Position numbers and translations under genes: made by a program. 64,000 nt of DNA, taken from contig NZ_JBAHWA010000003.1 in the NCBI RefSeq assembly GCF_036697405.1, positions 62,001 to 126,000 on the forward strand, written 5' to 3'. Shown here one piece after another: positions 25,307 through 34,459 of this stretch. The first letter of the stretch is position 1, and the number at the start of each line of letters is the position of its first letter. The notes below the pieces were generated by a model. That model worked only from the letters and a program-made list of their open reading frames with translations. It ran no database searches and was not told the DNA's origin. The DNA is from Lysobacter sp036697405 (lineage in GTDB: Bacteria > Pseudomonadota > Gammaproteobacteria > Xanthomonadales > Xanthomonadaceae).

Positions 25307-27031
25307 TCAGGGCTGGGCGAGCACCGCGGCCTTGCCCACCGGGTTGCGCGGATCGGTGCCGCCGGCCAGCGTGCCCGCGGCCTTGTCCCACATCACCGTC
25401 TGCAGGTTGCCCCAGCTGGCTTCGCCGGCGTTGACCTTGTGGCCCATCGCCTGCAGCGCGGCCACGGTGGCGGCGTCCAGCGCGCCGGCCTCGGCCGAGA
25501 TCGCATCGGGCATCCACTGGTGGTGGTAGCGCGGCAGGGCCGCGACCTGCTGCGGCGCCAGGCCGGCGTCGTAGGCCAGGATCGCCAGCAGCACCTGGGT
25601 GATGATGCGGCTGCCGCCCGGGGCGCCGACCGCGATCACCTTGTCCTTGGACTCCAGGAAACTGGGCGTCATCGAGCTGAGCATGCGCTTGCCCGGCGCC
25701 GGCGCGTTGGCCGAGAAGCCCATCACGCCGAACGCATTGGGCGTACCGGGACGCAGGGCGAAATCGTCCATCTCGTTGTTGAGCAGCACGCCGGTGCCCG
25801 GCGCGACCATGCCCGAGCCGTACAGCAGGTTCACCGTCTGGGTCGCGGCGACGCGGTTGCCTTCGGCGTCGATGATCGAGAAATGGGTGGTCTCGTCGTC
25901 TTCCAGCGGCGCGGCCTGGCCCGACAGCAGGTCGCTGGGCGTGGCTTTCTCGGGATGGATGGTCGCGCGCAGGCCGGCGGCGTAGTCGGCGCTGGTCAGG
26001 CGCGCCAGCGGCATCTTCACGAAGTCCGGATCGCCCAGGTAGAGCGTGCGGTCGCGATAGGCGCGGCGCATCGCTTCGGCCACGATGTGGACGCGGTGAG
26101 CGTCGTCGAGCTTGGACAGGTCCCAGCCCGAGATCGTCTGCAGGATCTCGGCCAGGGCCACGCCGCCCGAGGACGGCGGCGGCGCGGTGACGATGTCCCA
26201 GCCGCGGTACTTCAGGCGCAGCGGTTCGCGTTCGCGCACCTGGTAGCCGGACAGTTCCTCGGCGCGCCATTGGCCGCCTTCGTGCTTGACCGCGGCCAGC
26301 AGCTTCTTGGCGACTTCGCCGCGGTAGAAGCCGTCGTAGCCCTTGCTGGCCAGCAGCTCCAGGGTATGCGCCAGTTCGGGCTGCTTGAGGATCTCGCCGG
26401 CCTTGGGCGGGTTGCCGTCGGCCAGGAACACCGCGCGCGTGCCGGCGTAGCGCTCCATCACTTCGCGCCGGCTGGCGTAGCCCTTTTCCAGGCGCGGGTA
26501 GATCGGGAAGCCTGCGTGCGCGATCCGGATCGCCGGGGCCAGCGAAGTTTTCAGCGGCAGCTTGCCGTAGCGCTCGGCCAGGTGCACCAGCGCCGCCGGC
26601 AGGCCGGGGATGCCGGCCGACCAGGGGCCGTTGGTGGCGCGGTCGCGGTCGAGTTCGCCGTTCTTGTCCAGATAGGCGGCCGGAGTGGCCGCGGCCGGCG
26701 CGGTCTCGCGCGCGTCGACGAACACGTCGCGCCCGCTCTTGGCGTCGTGCAGCAGGAAGAAGCCGCCGCCGCCGATGCCGGAGCTGATCGGCTCGACCAC
26801 CGACAACGTCGAGGACACCGCCACCGCGGCATCGAAGGCGTTGCCGCCCTGACCGATGATCTCCAGGCCGGCGTCGGTGGACAGCTGATGCGCGCTGGCG
26901 ATGGCCGCGCCCGGCGGATGCGCCGCGCCCGCCTGCGGCGCCTGTGCGGCCTGCGCGGGCGCCAGCAGCAGGGCCGCGCCCGCCAACACCAGGGACAGCA
27001 GACCTGCGCGTACTGCGGACGCCTTGCGCAT
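25307..27031 (-). CDS. ggt: Gamma-glutamyltransferase (glutathione hydrolase)
   Basis: 574 residues with a signal peptide (AVRAGLLSLVLAGAALLLAP), so periplasmic. An Ntn-hydrolase made as a proenzyme that self-cleaves before Thr381, the nucleophile in DDETTHFSIID. It cleaves or transfers the gamma-glutamyl group of glutathione. Also seen: GGNAFDAAVAVSSTLSVVEP, SGIGGGGFFLLHDA, FVDARETAP, and the small-subunit GVLLNNEMDDFALRPG and PGKRMLSSMTPSF. Length matches the E. coli enzyme (580). The ATG lies only 5 bases beyond the ferredoxin stop, an operon-like spacing. Confidence 0.96.
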   Translation of the reverse strand: MRKASAVRAGLLSLVLAGAALLLAPAQAAQAPQAGAAHPPGAAIASAHQLSTDAGLEIIGQGGNAFDAAVAVSSTLSVVEPISSGIGGGGFFLLHDAKSGRDVFVDARETAPAAATPAAYLDKNGELDRDRATNGPWSAGIPGLPAALVHLAERYGKLPLKTSLAPAIRIAHAGFPIYPRLEKGYASRREVMERYAGTRAVFLADGNPPKAGEILKQPELAHTLELLASKGYDGFYRGEVAKKLLAAVKHEGGQWRAEELSGYQVREREPLRLKYRGWDIVTAPPPSSGGVALAEILQTISGWDLSKLDDAHRVHIVAEAMRRAYRDRTLYLGDPDFVKMPLARLTSADYAAGLRATIHPEKATPSDLLSGQAAPLEDDETTHFSIIDAEGNRVAATQTVNLLYGSGMVAPGTGVLLNNEMDDFALRPGTPNAFGVMGFSANAPAPGKRMLSSMTPSFLESKDKVIAVGAPGGSRIITQVLLAILAYDAGLAPQQVAALPRYHHQWMPDAISAEAGALDAATVAALQAMGHKVNAGEASWGNLQTVMWDKAAGTLAGGTDPRNPVGKAAVLAQP

Positions 27032-27036
27032 CGGGA

Positions 27037-27285
27037 TCACTCCTGTTGCAAACGCTGCAGCTTGAGCAGCAGCTGTTCGTGGGTTTCGGGATGGGCCGGA
27101 TCGTTGTCGATGCATTCGACCGGGCAGACGACCACGCACTGCGGTTCGTCGTAGTGCCCGACGCATTCGGTGCAGCGCGCCGGGTCGATCACGTATATGG
27201 TCTCGCCCTGCGCGATCGCCTGGTTCGGACAGGCCGGTTCGCAGACGTCGCAATTGACGCAGAGCTCGTTGATGCGCAGGGACAT
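27037..27285 (-). CDS. YfhL-type 2[4Fe-4S] ferredoxin
   Basis: 82 residues. The two cluster motifs are CVNCDVCEPACP (CxxCxxCxxxCP) and CTECVGHYDEPQCVVVCP (CxxC-x8-CxxxCP); the longer insert in the second site and the C-terminal helix THEQLLLKLQRLQ are features of the Alvin-type YfhL ferredoxins. In many gammaproteobacteria this gene follows coaD. Here coaD lies about 740 bases upstream on the same strand with a lipoprotein gene in between, and ggt follows directly. Confidence 0.95.
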   Translation of the reverse strand: MSLRINELCVNCDVCEPACPNQAIAQGETIYVIDPARCTECVGHYDEPQCVVVCPVECIDNDPAHPETHEQLLLKLQRLQQE

Positions 27286-27500
27286 GGGGGGACTATGCCA
27301 CTCGGTGCGGCGATTTTCGCGGCGGGACGCTGTGTTTCGGATCTAGCCGGTTACGCAGCGGCTTGGGTCGCCCGGCGCGAGCGCCCAGCGCTCGGGCGTG
27401 CGCGGGCCAGAGGCCCGCAGACGCATCCGCTCAACCCCGCCTTCGCAGGGTAACGCTCCGGCAGAGGCGTGGCCGCCCTCGGCGACCACCCGCCGGAGCC

Positions 27501-28007
27501 TTACTTGGCTTCGATGAACGAGTACTCGACGCCGTACGGAGCGACGGCTGCCTTGACGCGCTCGCTGTCGGCGGCGGCGCCGATGAACAGCACCTTCACG
27601 CCCTTCATCGGCGGGGTTTCCTTGGTCGGCGCCGGGAAGGCCTCGACGATCATGTCGGCCATCTTGGCCGAGGCCGGCGAACCGTAGGCCAGCAGGGTGC
27701 CTTCGACGATGCCGCGGGCGATGTCGAGCTTGGCCTTGTCGGCCTGGCGGCTGTAGTAGCCCTGGAAATCCGCGCTGGTCTCGGCCGGCAGGTAATACAG
27801 GTAGGGGCTGACGGCAATGCCTTCGGCCTCGACCTTGCGCTTGACGACGTCGGTGAGGTACTTGCTCCACTCGGTGTCGTCGCTGCTCTTGGGCGCGGTC
27901 AGCGGGGCTTGCACGGCGGCGGCCGGCGCGGCTTCTTCCTTCTTGCACGCGGCCACGAAGGGCAGCGCGAGGCAGGCGATCAGCATCAGGCGGGAGGTGG
28001 TGTTCAT
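27501..28007 (-). CDS. Predicted lipoprotein
   Basis: 168 residues. Signal peptide with lipobox FVAAC (MLIACLALPFVAACKK), so probably lipid-anchored. The mature part has a Pro/Ala linker then an alpha/beta domain (EWSKYLTDVVKRKVEAEGI, PYLYYLPAETSADFQGYYSR, GVKVLFIGAAADSERVKAAV). The family was not recognised. It lies 22 bases downstream of coaD on the same strand, suggesting joint transcription, and 215 bases before the ferredoxin gene. Confidence 0.8.
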   Translation of the reverse strand: MNTTSRLMLIACLALPFVAACKKEEAAPAAAVQAPLTAPKSSDDTEWSKYLTDVVKRKVEAEGIAVSPYLYYLPAETSADFQGYYSRQADKAKLDIARGIVEGTLLAYGSPASAKMADMIVEAFPAPTKETPPMKGVKVLFIGAAADSERVKAAVAPYGVEYSFIEAK

Positions 28008-28029
28008 CGGGATCCCCGTTTGTTGGAAG

Positions 28030-28536
28030 TCATCGTTTCTGATTGCGCTGCCATTCGGCCTGCAACGCTTCGGCTACCGCCGGTGGCACGAACCCGGAGA
28101 CGTCGCCGCCGAGGCGGGCGATCTCGCGTACCAACGACGAGGAAATGAATCCGTACTGCTCGGCCGGGGTGAGGAACAGCGTCTCCACCTCCGGGATCAG
28201 GTGGCGATTCATGCTCGCCAGCTGGAACTCGTATTCGAAGTCCGAGACCGCGCGCAGGCCGCGCAGCAGCACCCCGCCGCCGACTTCGGCGACGAAATGC
28301 GCGAGCAGGCAGTCGAAACCGCGGACTTCGATATGCGGGTGGTGGGCCACCGCCTGGCGGGCCAGCTCCACGCGCAGATCCAGCGGCAGCGCCGGACCCT
28401 TGCCGGGGCTGGCGGCCACGCCGATGATCAAGCGTTCGAACAGCGGAGCGGCGCGGTCGACGAGGTCGATATGGCCGTTGGTGATCGGATCGAAGGTGCC
28501 GGGATAGACGGCGATTCGAGTACGGGCCACGCTCAT
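28030..28536 (-). CDS. coaD: Pantetheine-phosphate adenylyltransferase
   Basis: 168 residues. Catalyses the fourth step of coenzyme A synthesis, 4'-phosphopantetheine plus ATP to dephospho-CoA. Seen: the nucleotidyltransferase motif AVYPGTFDPITNGHIDLV, RGLRAVSDFEYEFQLASMNR, and the ISSSLVREIARLGGDVSGFV signature. It lies downstream of rsmD on the same strand, the common rsmD-coaD order, here with a 178-bp gap that contains no further gene. Confidence 0.97.
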   Translation of the reverse strand: MSVARTRIAVYPGTFDPITNGHIDLVDRAAPLFERLIIGVAASPGKGPALPLDLRVELARQAVAHHPHIEVRGFDCLLAHFVAEVGGGVLLRGLRAVSDFEYEFQLASMNRHLIPEVETLFLTPAEQYGFISSSLVREIARLGGDVSGFVPPAVAEALQAEWQRNQKR

Positions 28537-28714
28537 GGAGTGATCGTTCGCGTCTGCTGGCGGAAGGCGGCGGATGCGCGCCGGAGCGGGCCTGAGGCCC
28601 CGCTACCGTCGCGACGCGTCCGTCGGGACGGGTCGAAGTGTAGCAGCCGCGCGCATTCGCAGGGTCCGCTGCGACCGGGGCGGCCGCCCCGGCATTCCGG
28701 ACCGCCGATACGGC

Positions 28715-29317
28715 TCAGTCCGTCGCCGGCCGGTGCCGGTACAGGGCGTAGCTCACCTCGCGGGTGCCGCCCTCGCGGTGCCGCAGCCAGTCCGGCGGCA
28801 GAGCCGGCGTCGTACCCTGCGGCGCCTCGACGTACAGCCAGGCGCCTGCGGACAGTTTCGGCAACAGCGCCGGCCAGACCGCGTCCCACAAGCCGGCCGC
28901 GAACGGCGGGTCGACGAAGGCCAGGTCGTAGCCGGCCTCGGGCTGTGCGCCCAGCCAGACCAGGGCGTCGGCCTGCACCACCTGCGCCGCTTCGCCGCCG
29001 GGCAGGCGCGCGGCGGTCGCGCGCAGGGCCGCGGCCAGGGCCGGGTCGCGTTCGACCAGGGTCGCGACGGCCGCGCCGCGCGACAGCGCTTCCAATCCGA
29101 GCGCGCCGGTGCCGGCGAACAGATCCAGCACGCGCGCGCCGGGCAAGGCCGGCGCCAGCCAGTTGAACAAGGTTTCGCGCACGCGGTCGGAGGTCGGGCG
29201 CAGGCCCGGCGCATCGGCCACTTCCAGACGGGTGCCGCGCCAGCGGCCGCCGATGATGCGGATGCGGCCAGGAGCCGCGCCGGCGCGCGTGGGCCGGCCT
29301 GCGGTGGATTTGTTCAT
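28715..29317 (-). CDS. rsmD: 16S rRNA (guanine966-N2)-methyltransferase RsmD
   Basis: 200 residues. Methylates G966 of 16S rRNA in the 30S subunit. Seen: IRIIGGRWRGTRLEV, RPTSDRVRETLFNWL, the SAM motif VLDLFAGTGALGLEALSRGA, and the catalytic FVDPPF. It is divergent from ftsY across 65 bases, the conserved rsmD/ftsY arrangement. Confidence 0.97.
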   Translation of the reverse strand: MNKSTAGRPTRAGAAPGRIRIIGGRWRGTRLEVADAPGLRPTSDRVRETLFNWLAPALPGARVLDLFAGTGALGLEALSRGAAVATLVERDPALAAALRATAARLPGGEAAQVVQADALVWLGAQPEAGYDLAFVDPPFAAGLWDAVWPALLPKLSAGAWLYVEAPQGTTPALPPDWLRHREGGTREVSYALYRHRPATD

Positions 29318-29382
29318 CGGGAGCGTGCGGGAGCCGGTGCTAGCATGTGCGCATTCTCGCGCATTCGTGACGCTTCCCCCTG

Positions 29383-30549
29383 ATGATCGGTTTTTTCCGC
29401 CGCAAGAAGCCCGAAACCCCCGCCAGCGAACCCCGCCTCAGCACCGAGGAACTGGCCGCCGCATTCCCGTCGGCGCCGACCGGCGCGCCCGCTCCGGCCG
29501 ACCCTGCCGCGCCTGAAGCCGTGGCCGCGGTCGAGCCCGTGCCGGCCGAGGTGATCGCCGCCGCGCTCGAGGTCGACGCCGAGGTCGCCCAGGCCGTCGC
29601 CGACGAACCGGCCGCCCCGCCCGCACCCGCCGGCAAGCCCGGCTGGCGCGAACGCCTGCGCGGCAGCGCCTTCGCGCGCAGCCTCGGCGGCCTGTTCTCG
29701 CGCAATCCCAAGCTCGACGACGATCTGCTCGACGAGATCGAAACCGCGCTGATCACCGCCGATGTCGGCGTGACCGCGACCACCCAGCTGATCGAAAGCC
29801 TGCGCCGGCGCATGAAGGCGCGCGAGTTCGCCGATGCGCCGGCCCTGCTGACGGCCCTGCGCGCCGATCTGATCGCGCTGCTGCGGCCGGTCGCGCAGCC
29901 GCTGCGCATCGACCCCGCGGCGCGCCCGTTCGTGCTGCTGACCGTGGGCGTCAACGGCGTCGGCAAGACCACCACCATCGGCAAGCTGGCCAAGCGTTTC
30001 CGCGACGAGAACCGCGCCCTGATGCTGGCCGCCGGCGACACCTTCCGCGCCGCCGCGGTCGCGCAGCTGCAGGCCTGGGGCGAACGCAACGGCGTGCCGG
30101 TGATCGCCCAGGGCCAGAACGCCGACGCCGCCTCGGTCGCGTTCGACGCGCTGCAGGCGGCCAAGGCGCGCGGCACCGAGGTGCTGATCGCCGACACCGC
30201 CGGCCGCCTGCACACCCAGCAGGGCCTGATGGCCGAACTGGGCAAGATCAAGCGCGTGCTGCAGAAGGTCGACGCCGCTGCGCCGCACGAAGTGCTGATG
30301 GTGATCGACGGCACCACCGGCCAGAACGCCCTGTCGCAGCTGCGCCAGTTCCACGCCGCGGTCGGCGTGACCGGCCTGGTGGTGACCAAGCTGGACGGCA
30401 CCGCCAAGGGCGGCGTGGTGTTCGCGCTGGCGCGCGAGTTCGGCATTCCGATCCGCTACGCCGGCATCGGCGAGCGCCCCGAAGATCTGCGCGTGTTCGA
30501 CGCCGAGGCCTTCGTCGACGCGCTGCTGCCAGAAGCGCTAGGCGCCTGA
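29383..30549 (+). CDS. ftsY: Signal recognition particle receptor FtsY
   Basis: 388 residues. The GTPase that docks SRP-ribosome complexes at the membrane. An Ala/Pro/Glu-rich acidic A region (about residues 1-85) precedes the NG domain. GTPase motifs: GVNGVGKTTTIGKLAKRF (G1), DTFRAAAVAQLQ (G2), DTAGRLHTQQGLMAEL (G3), TKLDGTAKGG (G4), and GIGERPEDLRVFDAEAFV at the C-terminus. Length is short to normal. The AsmA-like gene begins 20 bases later. Confidence 0.97.
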   Translation: MIGFFRRKKPETPASEPRLSTEELAAAFPSAPTGAPAPADPAAPEAVAAVEPVPAEVIAAALEVDAEVAQAVADEPAAPPAPAGKPGWRERLRGSAFARSLGGLFSRNPKLDDDLLDEIETALITADVGVTATTQLIESLRRRMKAREFADAPALLTALRADLIALLRPVAQPLRIDPAARPFVLLTVGVNGVGKTTTIGKLAKRFRDENRALMLAAGDTFRAAAVAQLQAWGERNGVPVIAQGQNADAASVAFDALQAAKARGTEVLIADTAGRLHTQQGLMAELGKIKRVLQKVDAAAPHEVLMVIDGTTGQNALSQLRQFHAAVGVTGLVVTKLDGTAKGGVVFALAREFGIPIRYAGIGERPEDLRVFDAEAFVDALLPEALGA

Positions 30550-30569
30550 GCCAGGCCGCCGGCGCGCGC

Positions 30570-31850
30570 ATGGTCGCCGACACCGCCAACACCGCCCGGC
30601 CGCCGCGACGCGCGCGCCGGCTGCTGATCGCGCTGGCCGCATCGGGCCTGCTGGGCGTGCTCGCGCTGAGCTGGGTCTCGCGCCCGAACCGCGCCGCCGC
30701 ACTGGTCCTGGGCCAGGTCGGCGCCGCGCTGGGGCTGCAGATCAGCGCCGCCGGCGTCAGCGAATACCGATTGCGCGGCACGCCGATGCTGCTGGTGCGC
30801 GATGTGGTCGTGCGCGAACCCGGCGCCGCCACGCCGCTGCTGAGCGCGAGCCGTATCCAGCTGTCGCTGCCGTGGTCGACGATCCGCAGCCGCGGCGGCC
30901 AACTCACGGTCGAACGCGTCGAACTCGACGCACCGCTGTTGAACCTGCCGGCGCTGCAGCATTGGCTGGCGAGCCGGCCGCCGTCGACGCAGACCCGCAT
31001 CCCCACCCTCACCGACGGCCTGCGCATCGTCGACGGCCGCATCGTCAACGACGACTGGCGCATCGAAGCCATCCAGGCCGAGCTGCCCGCGCTGTACCCG
31101 GATCGCCCCGTGCGCGCGCGCCTGCGCGGCCGCTATCTGGACGCGCCGCTGGCGATCCCCTTCGATCTCGCGGTCGCGCTGTCGCGGCCGGCGCCGGCGG
31201 CCGGGCTGGGCGCGAACGGCCGCATCGCGATCGAACAGGCCGGCTGGCGCCTGCCGGCGACGGTGGCCTTGTCCGGCCCGCTGCGCATCGGCGACGACGA
31301 ACTCACCATCGTGCCGGCCCTGCTGGGCGCGGCGGCCAGCTACGAATCCGGCGACACGCGCCTGCCGTTCGCGCTGGGCCTGCACGGCCCGCTCAAGTTC
31401 GACGAGGCGGTGTGGTCGCTGGAACCGGTCGCGCTGGCGCTACGCGCGCGCGGCGGCGACGACAATCCGATCCCCAGCCTGGACGCCGGCGGCGCCCTCG
31501 CGCTGGGCCGGCGGCTGGTGCTGCAACTGGACGGGCGGCTGGCGCGCTGGCCGCAGGCCTGGCCGGCCCTGCCGGCGCCCTTGGACGCCGCCTCCGAACC
31601 GCTGCCGTTCGAGCTGCGCTACGTGGGGAGGCCGGACCTGTCGGAAAACATCGGCCTGCGCCTGAGCCGCGGCGACACCCAGGCCGACAGCGAGTTCCGG
31701 CTGCCGGCGGTGCTGGCCTGGATCGACGCCGGCGAACGCGGCGCGCCGCTGCCGCCGCTGCGCGCCCGCGTGCGCACGCCGAAACTGGAAATCGCAGGCG
31801 CCACGCTGGAAGCGGTCGAGATCGAACTCGGCGACGAGGACTTGCCGTGA
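30570..31850 (+). CDS. AsmA/TamB-like membrane-anchored protein
   Basis: 426 residues starting MVADTANTARPPRRARRLLI. One N-terminal membrane helix (LLIALAASGLLGVLALSWVS), then an all-beta-type sequence with repeated short hydrophobic strands (LLVRDVVVREPGAATPLLSA, QLTVERVELDAPLLNLPAL, GLRIVDGRIVNDDWRIEAI). This pattern is that of AsmA-like proteins, which span the periplasm and are linked to lipid transport. Assignment is by pattern, not by a sharp motif. It is in an operon with ftsY (20-base gap) and overlaps mutY (GTGA). Confidence 0.7.
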   Translation: MVADTANTARPPRRARRLLIALAASGLLGVLALSWVSRPNRAAALVLGQVGAALGLQISAAGVSEYRLRGTPMLLVRDVVVREPGAATPLLSASRIQLSLPWSTIRSRGGQLTVERVELDAPLLNLPALQHWLASRPPSTQTRIPTLTDGLRIVDGRIVNDDWRIEAIQAELPALYPDRPVRARLRGRYLDAPLAIPFDLAVALSRPAPAAGLGANGRIAIEQAGWRLPATVALSGPLRIGDDELTIVPALLGAAASYESGDTRLPFALGLHGPLKFDEAVWSLEPVALALRARGGDDNPIPSLDAGGALALGRRLVLQLDGRLARWPQAWPALPAPLDAASEPLPFELRYVGRPDLSENIGLRLSRGDTQADSEFRLPAVLAWIDAGERGAPLPPLRARVRTPKLEIAGATLEAVEIELGDEDLP

Positions 31851-32959
31851 GCCGCGCCGCAGGCGCTAGCGCCAAGGCGCCCGCCGCGCCGGCCGCAGCC
31901 AACGCGGACGCATTCGCGAGCCGATTGCTGCGCTGGTTCGAGGTCTCCGGCCGTCACGACCTGCCCTGGCAGCATCCGCGCACGCCGTACCGGGTGTGGC
32001 TGTCGGAGATCATGCTGCAGCAGACCCAGGTCAAGACCGCCGCGCCCTACTTCGAACGCTTCGTCGCCGCCCTGCCCTCGCTGGCCGAACTCGCGGCCGC
32101 GCCGCAGGACCAGGTGCTGGCGCTGTGGTCGGGCCTGGGCTACTACGCCCGCGCCCGCAACCTGCACGCCGCGGCCAAGCGTTGCGTGGAACTGCACGGC
32201 GGCGAACTGCCGCGCGATATCGACGCGCTCACCGCCCTGCCCGGCATCGGCCGCAGCACCGCGGCGGCGATCCTGTCGCAGGCCTGGAACGACCGCCACG
32301 CCATCCTCGACGGCAACGTCAAGCGCGTGCTCAGCCGCTATCACGGCGTCGCCGGCTATCCCGGCCTGCCGGCGGTGGAAAAGCGGCTGTGGGCGCTGGC
32401 CGAGCAGGCCGTTTCGAGCCCGCAGCTGCCGGCCGCGCGCCTGGCCGACTACACCCAGGCCCAGATGGACCTGGGCGCGACCCTGTGCACGCGTGCCGAT
32501 CCGGCCTGCGTGCTGTGCCCGCTGCAGGACGACTGCGTCGCCCGCCGCGAGGGCCGCGTCGCCGAACTGCCCACGCCCAAGCCCGGCAAGGTCGCGCCGC
32601 AGCGTCATGCCCAGGTGCTGTGGCTGATCGACGCGCAGGAGCGGGTGCTGCTGCAGCGGCGCCCGCCGGCCGGGATCTGGGCCTCGCTGTGGACCCTGCC
32701 GCAGGCCGACGACGCCCAGCTCGCGCAACACTGGTTCGCCGCCCATGTGCGCGGCGATTTCGCCGATGCCGAAACCCTGGCCCCGATCGCGCACGCGTTC
32801 AGTCACTACAAGCTGGAACTGCAGCCGCTGCGCTGGCGCGGCATCGCCCTGCGCGACGCGGTGGGCGACAATGACGAGCTGCGCTGGGTCGCGCGCGCGG
32901 AACTGTCCGCGCTGGGCATACCGGCGCCGATCCGCAAACTGCTGGAAAGCAACGACTAG
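31847..32959 (+). CDS. mutY: A/G-specific adenine glycosylase MutY
   Basis: 370 residues from GTG 31847, overlapping the previous stop by four bases. Removes adenine mispaired with 8-oxoguanine. Seen: LPWQHPRTPYRVWLSEIMLQ (catalytic Glu), QQTQVKTAAPYFERF, the helix-hairpin-helix LPGIGRSTAAAILSQA with catalytic Asp in LDGNVKRVLSRY, and the 4Fe-4S ligands CTRADPACVLCPLQDDC. The C-terminal NUDIX-like domain (HAQVLWLIDAQERVLLQRRP) recognises 8-oxoG. It is followed by yggX, as in E. coli. Confidence 0.96.
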   Translation: MSRAAGASAKAPAAPAAANADAFASRLLRWFEVSGRHDLPWQHPRTPYRVWLSEIMLQQTQVKTAAPYFERFVAALPSLAELAAAPQDQVLALWSGLGYYARARNLHAAAKRCVELHGGELPRDIDALTALPGIGRSTAAAILSQAWNDRHAILDGNVKRVLSRYHGVAGYPGLPAVEKRLWALAEQAVSSPQLPAARLADYTQAQMDLGATLCTRADPACVLCPLQDDCVARREGRVAELPTPKPGKVAPQRHAQVLWLIDAQERVLLQRRPPAGIWASLWTLPQADDAQLAQHWFAAHVRGDFADAETLAPIAHAFSHYKLELQPLRWRGIALRDAVGDNDELRWVARAELSALGIPAPIRKLLESND

Positions 32960-33028
32960 CGCCGCAGCCCCACCGCCGCGCACCACGCCCGCGGCGTCCG
33001 CCGCGAGCCGTCACACTCAGGAACTCCG

Positions 33029-33301
33029 ATGCCGCGCACCGTCCATTGCCAATACGAACACCGCGACACCGACGGCCTGGACTTCGTGCCCTGGCCTGGC
33101 GAATTGGGCAAGCGCGTGTTCGCCCACATCGGCAAGAGCGCCTGGGCCGCCTGGCTCGCGCACCAGACCATGCTGATCAACGAAAACCGCCTGTCGCCGC
33201 TGGACCCCAAGCACCGCGCCTTCCTGGAAACGGAAATGGAGAAGTTCCTGTTCGGCGGCGGCGCCGACAAGCCGGCCGGCTACGTGGCGCCGCAAGACTG
33301 A
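33029..33301 (+). CDS. yggX: YggX-family oxidative damage protection protein
   Basis: 90 residues starting MPRTVHCQYEHRDTDGLDF. Small protein linked to Fe(II) trafficking and protection of iron-sulfur enzymes; the N-terminal Cys7 of the family is present. Typical segments: FAHIGKSAWAAWLAHQTMLI, NENRLSPLDPKHRAFLETEM and the FLFGGG tail. The mutY-yggX order (69-base gap) is conserved and fits, since MutY carries a 4Fe-4S cluster. Confidence 0.96.
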   Translation: MPRTVHCQYEHRDTDGLDFVPWPGELGKRVFAHIGKSAWAAWLAHQTMLINENRLSPLDPKHRAFLETEMEKFLFGGGADKPAGYVAPQD

Positions 33302-33322
33302 CCGGCGCCGCGCCTTAGCGGT

Positions 33323-33799
33323 TCACTTGCGGTCCTGCGGCGAGACGCTGTCGTCCTTGGTTTCCGGCATCGAGCCGGCCGAACGCATGTCGCGTTGCGC
33401 CTGCTTGATCGCCTTGACGTCGAGCGGACGGATCTGGCCGATATGGCAGGGGAACGGGATCGCGCCCTGGCCGAGCACCATCACCTTGTCGAAGCGCGAA
33501 TAGACCCGCCCGGCCTGGTTGCTGACGGTGATCGCCGAGGCGAAATCCAGGTCCGAACAACGGCCCTGCAGTTCCAGCAGATAGGCCTGGTTCGGCCGCG
33601 TCCACACCGCCAGGGCGCTGTCGCCCAGCGGGGTCCAGCCGTCGAGGCGGCCGTAGTACTGGAAGGCCGGCACCGGCGCGCCGGCGTGGGCGCGATACAG
33701 GGCCAGGCGGTCGGCGTCGCGCATCTTCGGATCGGTCGCGCAGGCGCTCATCGCGAACAGGGCGAGCAAGGCGGATACGGCGAATAGATAGCGTTTCAT
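33323..33799 (-). CDS. Predicted lipoprotein
   Basis: 158 residues from ATG 33799 (MKRYLFAVSALLALFAMSAC), a signal peptide with lipobox MSAC. The mature part starts ATDPKMRDADRLALYRAHAG and has a central region WTPLGDSALAVWTRPNQAYL with a late Cys pair (GRCSDLDFA, IPFPCHIGQI) that could form a disulfide. It resembles small DUF6491-type lipoproteins, a tentative match from memory. Convergent with yggX, only 21 bases apart. Confidence 0.78.
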   Translation of the reverse strand: MKRYLFAVSALLALFAMSACATDPKMRDADRLALYRAHAGAPVPAFQYYGRLDGWTPLGDSALAVWTRPNQAYLLELQGRCSDLDFASAITVSNQAGRVYSRFDKVMVLGQGAIPFPCHIGQIRPLDVKAIKQAQRDMRSAGSMPETKDDSVSPQDRK

Positions 33800-33971
33800 G
33801 ACGGCTCCTGATAGAGGCGTACAGGCCATGCCTACGAACTCCGGCACCATCATGCTCCGCCGCCGGCACGCTGCACGCGCGCCTGCTCAAGCCGTTCAGC
33901 GGACATGCGGCTTGCCAGATCGTTCAGCGCTACGTATCATGCCGCTCCTCATCACGGCCTGCCGTGAAATG

Positions 33972-34047
33972 GCCGGGTAGCTCAGTTGGTAGAGCAGGGG
34001 ATTGAAAATCCCCGTGTCGGGGGTTCGATTCCCTCCCCGGCCACCAT
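33972..34047 (+). tRNA. tRNA-Phe (GAA)
   Basis: 76 bases including an encoded CCA. Acceptor GGCCGGG pairs with CCCGGCC, D arm GTAGCTCAGTTGGTAGAGC, anticodon stem GGGGA/TCCCC around loop TTGAAAA (anticodon GAA), T arm GGGGGTTCGATTCCCTC. Confidence 0.97.
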
Positions 34048-34459
34048 TTCGCAAGCCTTGAACCGTCAACCCCGCATGGCGCCCGCCCTGCGGGGTTTTC
34101 TGTTTCTGGGCCCAGGTCTGCAAGGAAGCTGCGCAGGCCGCTCGCGCTGCCGCTCCCGCGCGCATCCGGTTTCGTCCCTGCCCCGTATAACCAGGCATGG
34201 ATTTCCAAGCGCGCACCCGCACGACGGCCCGCCCTCGCCCGCCTACGCGTCCACGACGCGTCGTGCCGGCGCGCCGCGACCGCGACGAGCCGCGGCCATG
34301 AACCGCCATTTCGCCGCAGCGCGGCGCGCGCATCGGGCCGCAGCGTCGCGCCGACACGGATGGCCTATATTCGGCCGGTCCGATCGACGGCCGGCGCCGC
34401 ACCCTCCACGCCGCGCCGCGCACGCAAGCCCGATCCGTCTTGGTCCTACAGGTGCAGGA
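34048..34459. other. Intergenic region after tRNA-Phe
   Basis: 412 bases without a supported gene between tRNA-Phe and the ECF sigma gene. It holds the tRNA terminator and, presumably, the promoter for the sigma/anti-sigma pair. Open frames here are Arg/Pro/Ala-rich and look non-coding. No clear attachment site (3' tRNA duplicate) was found. Confidence 0.55.
34071..34106 (+). terminator. Rho-independent terminator after tRNA-Phe
   Basis: CCCCGCA (34071-34077) pairs with TGCGGGG (34090-34096), followed by TTTTCTGTTT. Confidence 0.85.

Noticed and set aside
33972..34459. Integrated element at tRNA-Phe
   Set aside because: No integrase and no direct repeat of the tRNA 3' end were found; downstream genes are chromosomal in character.
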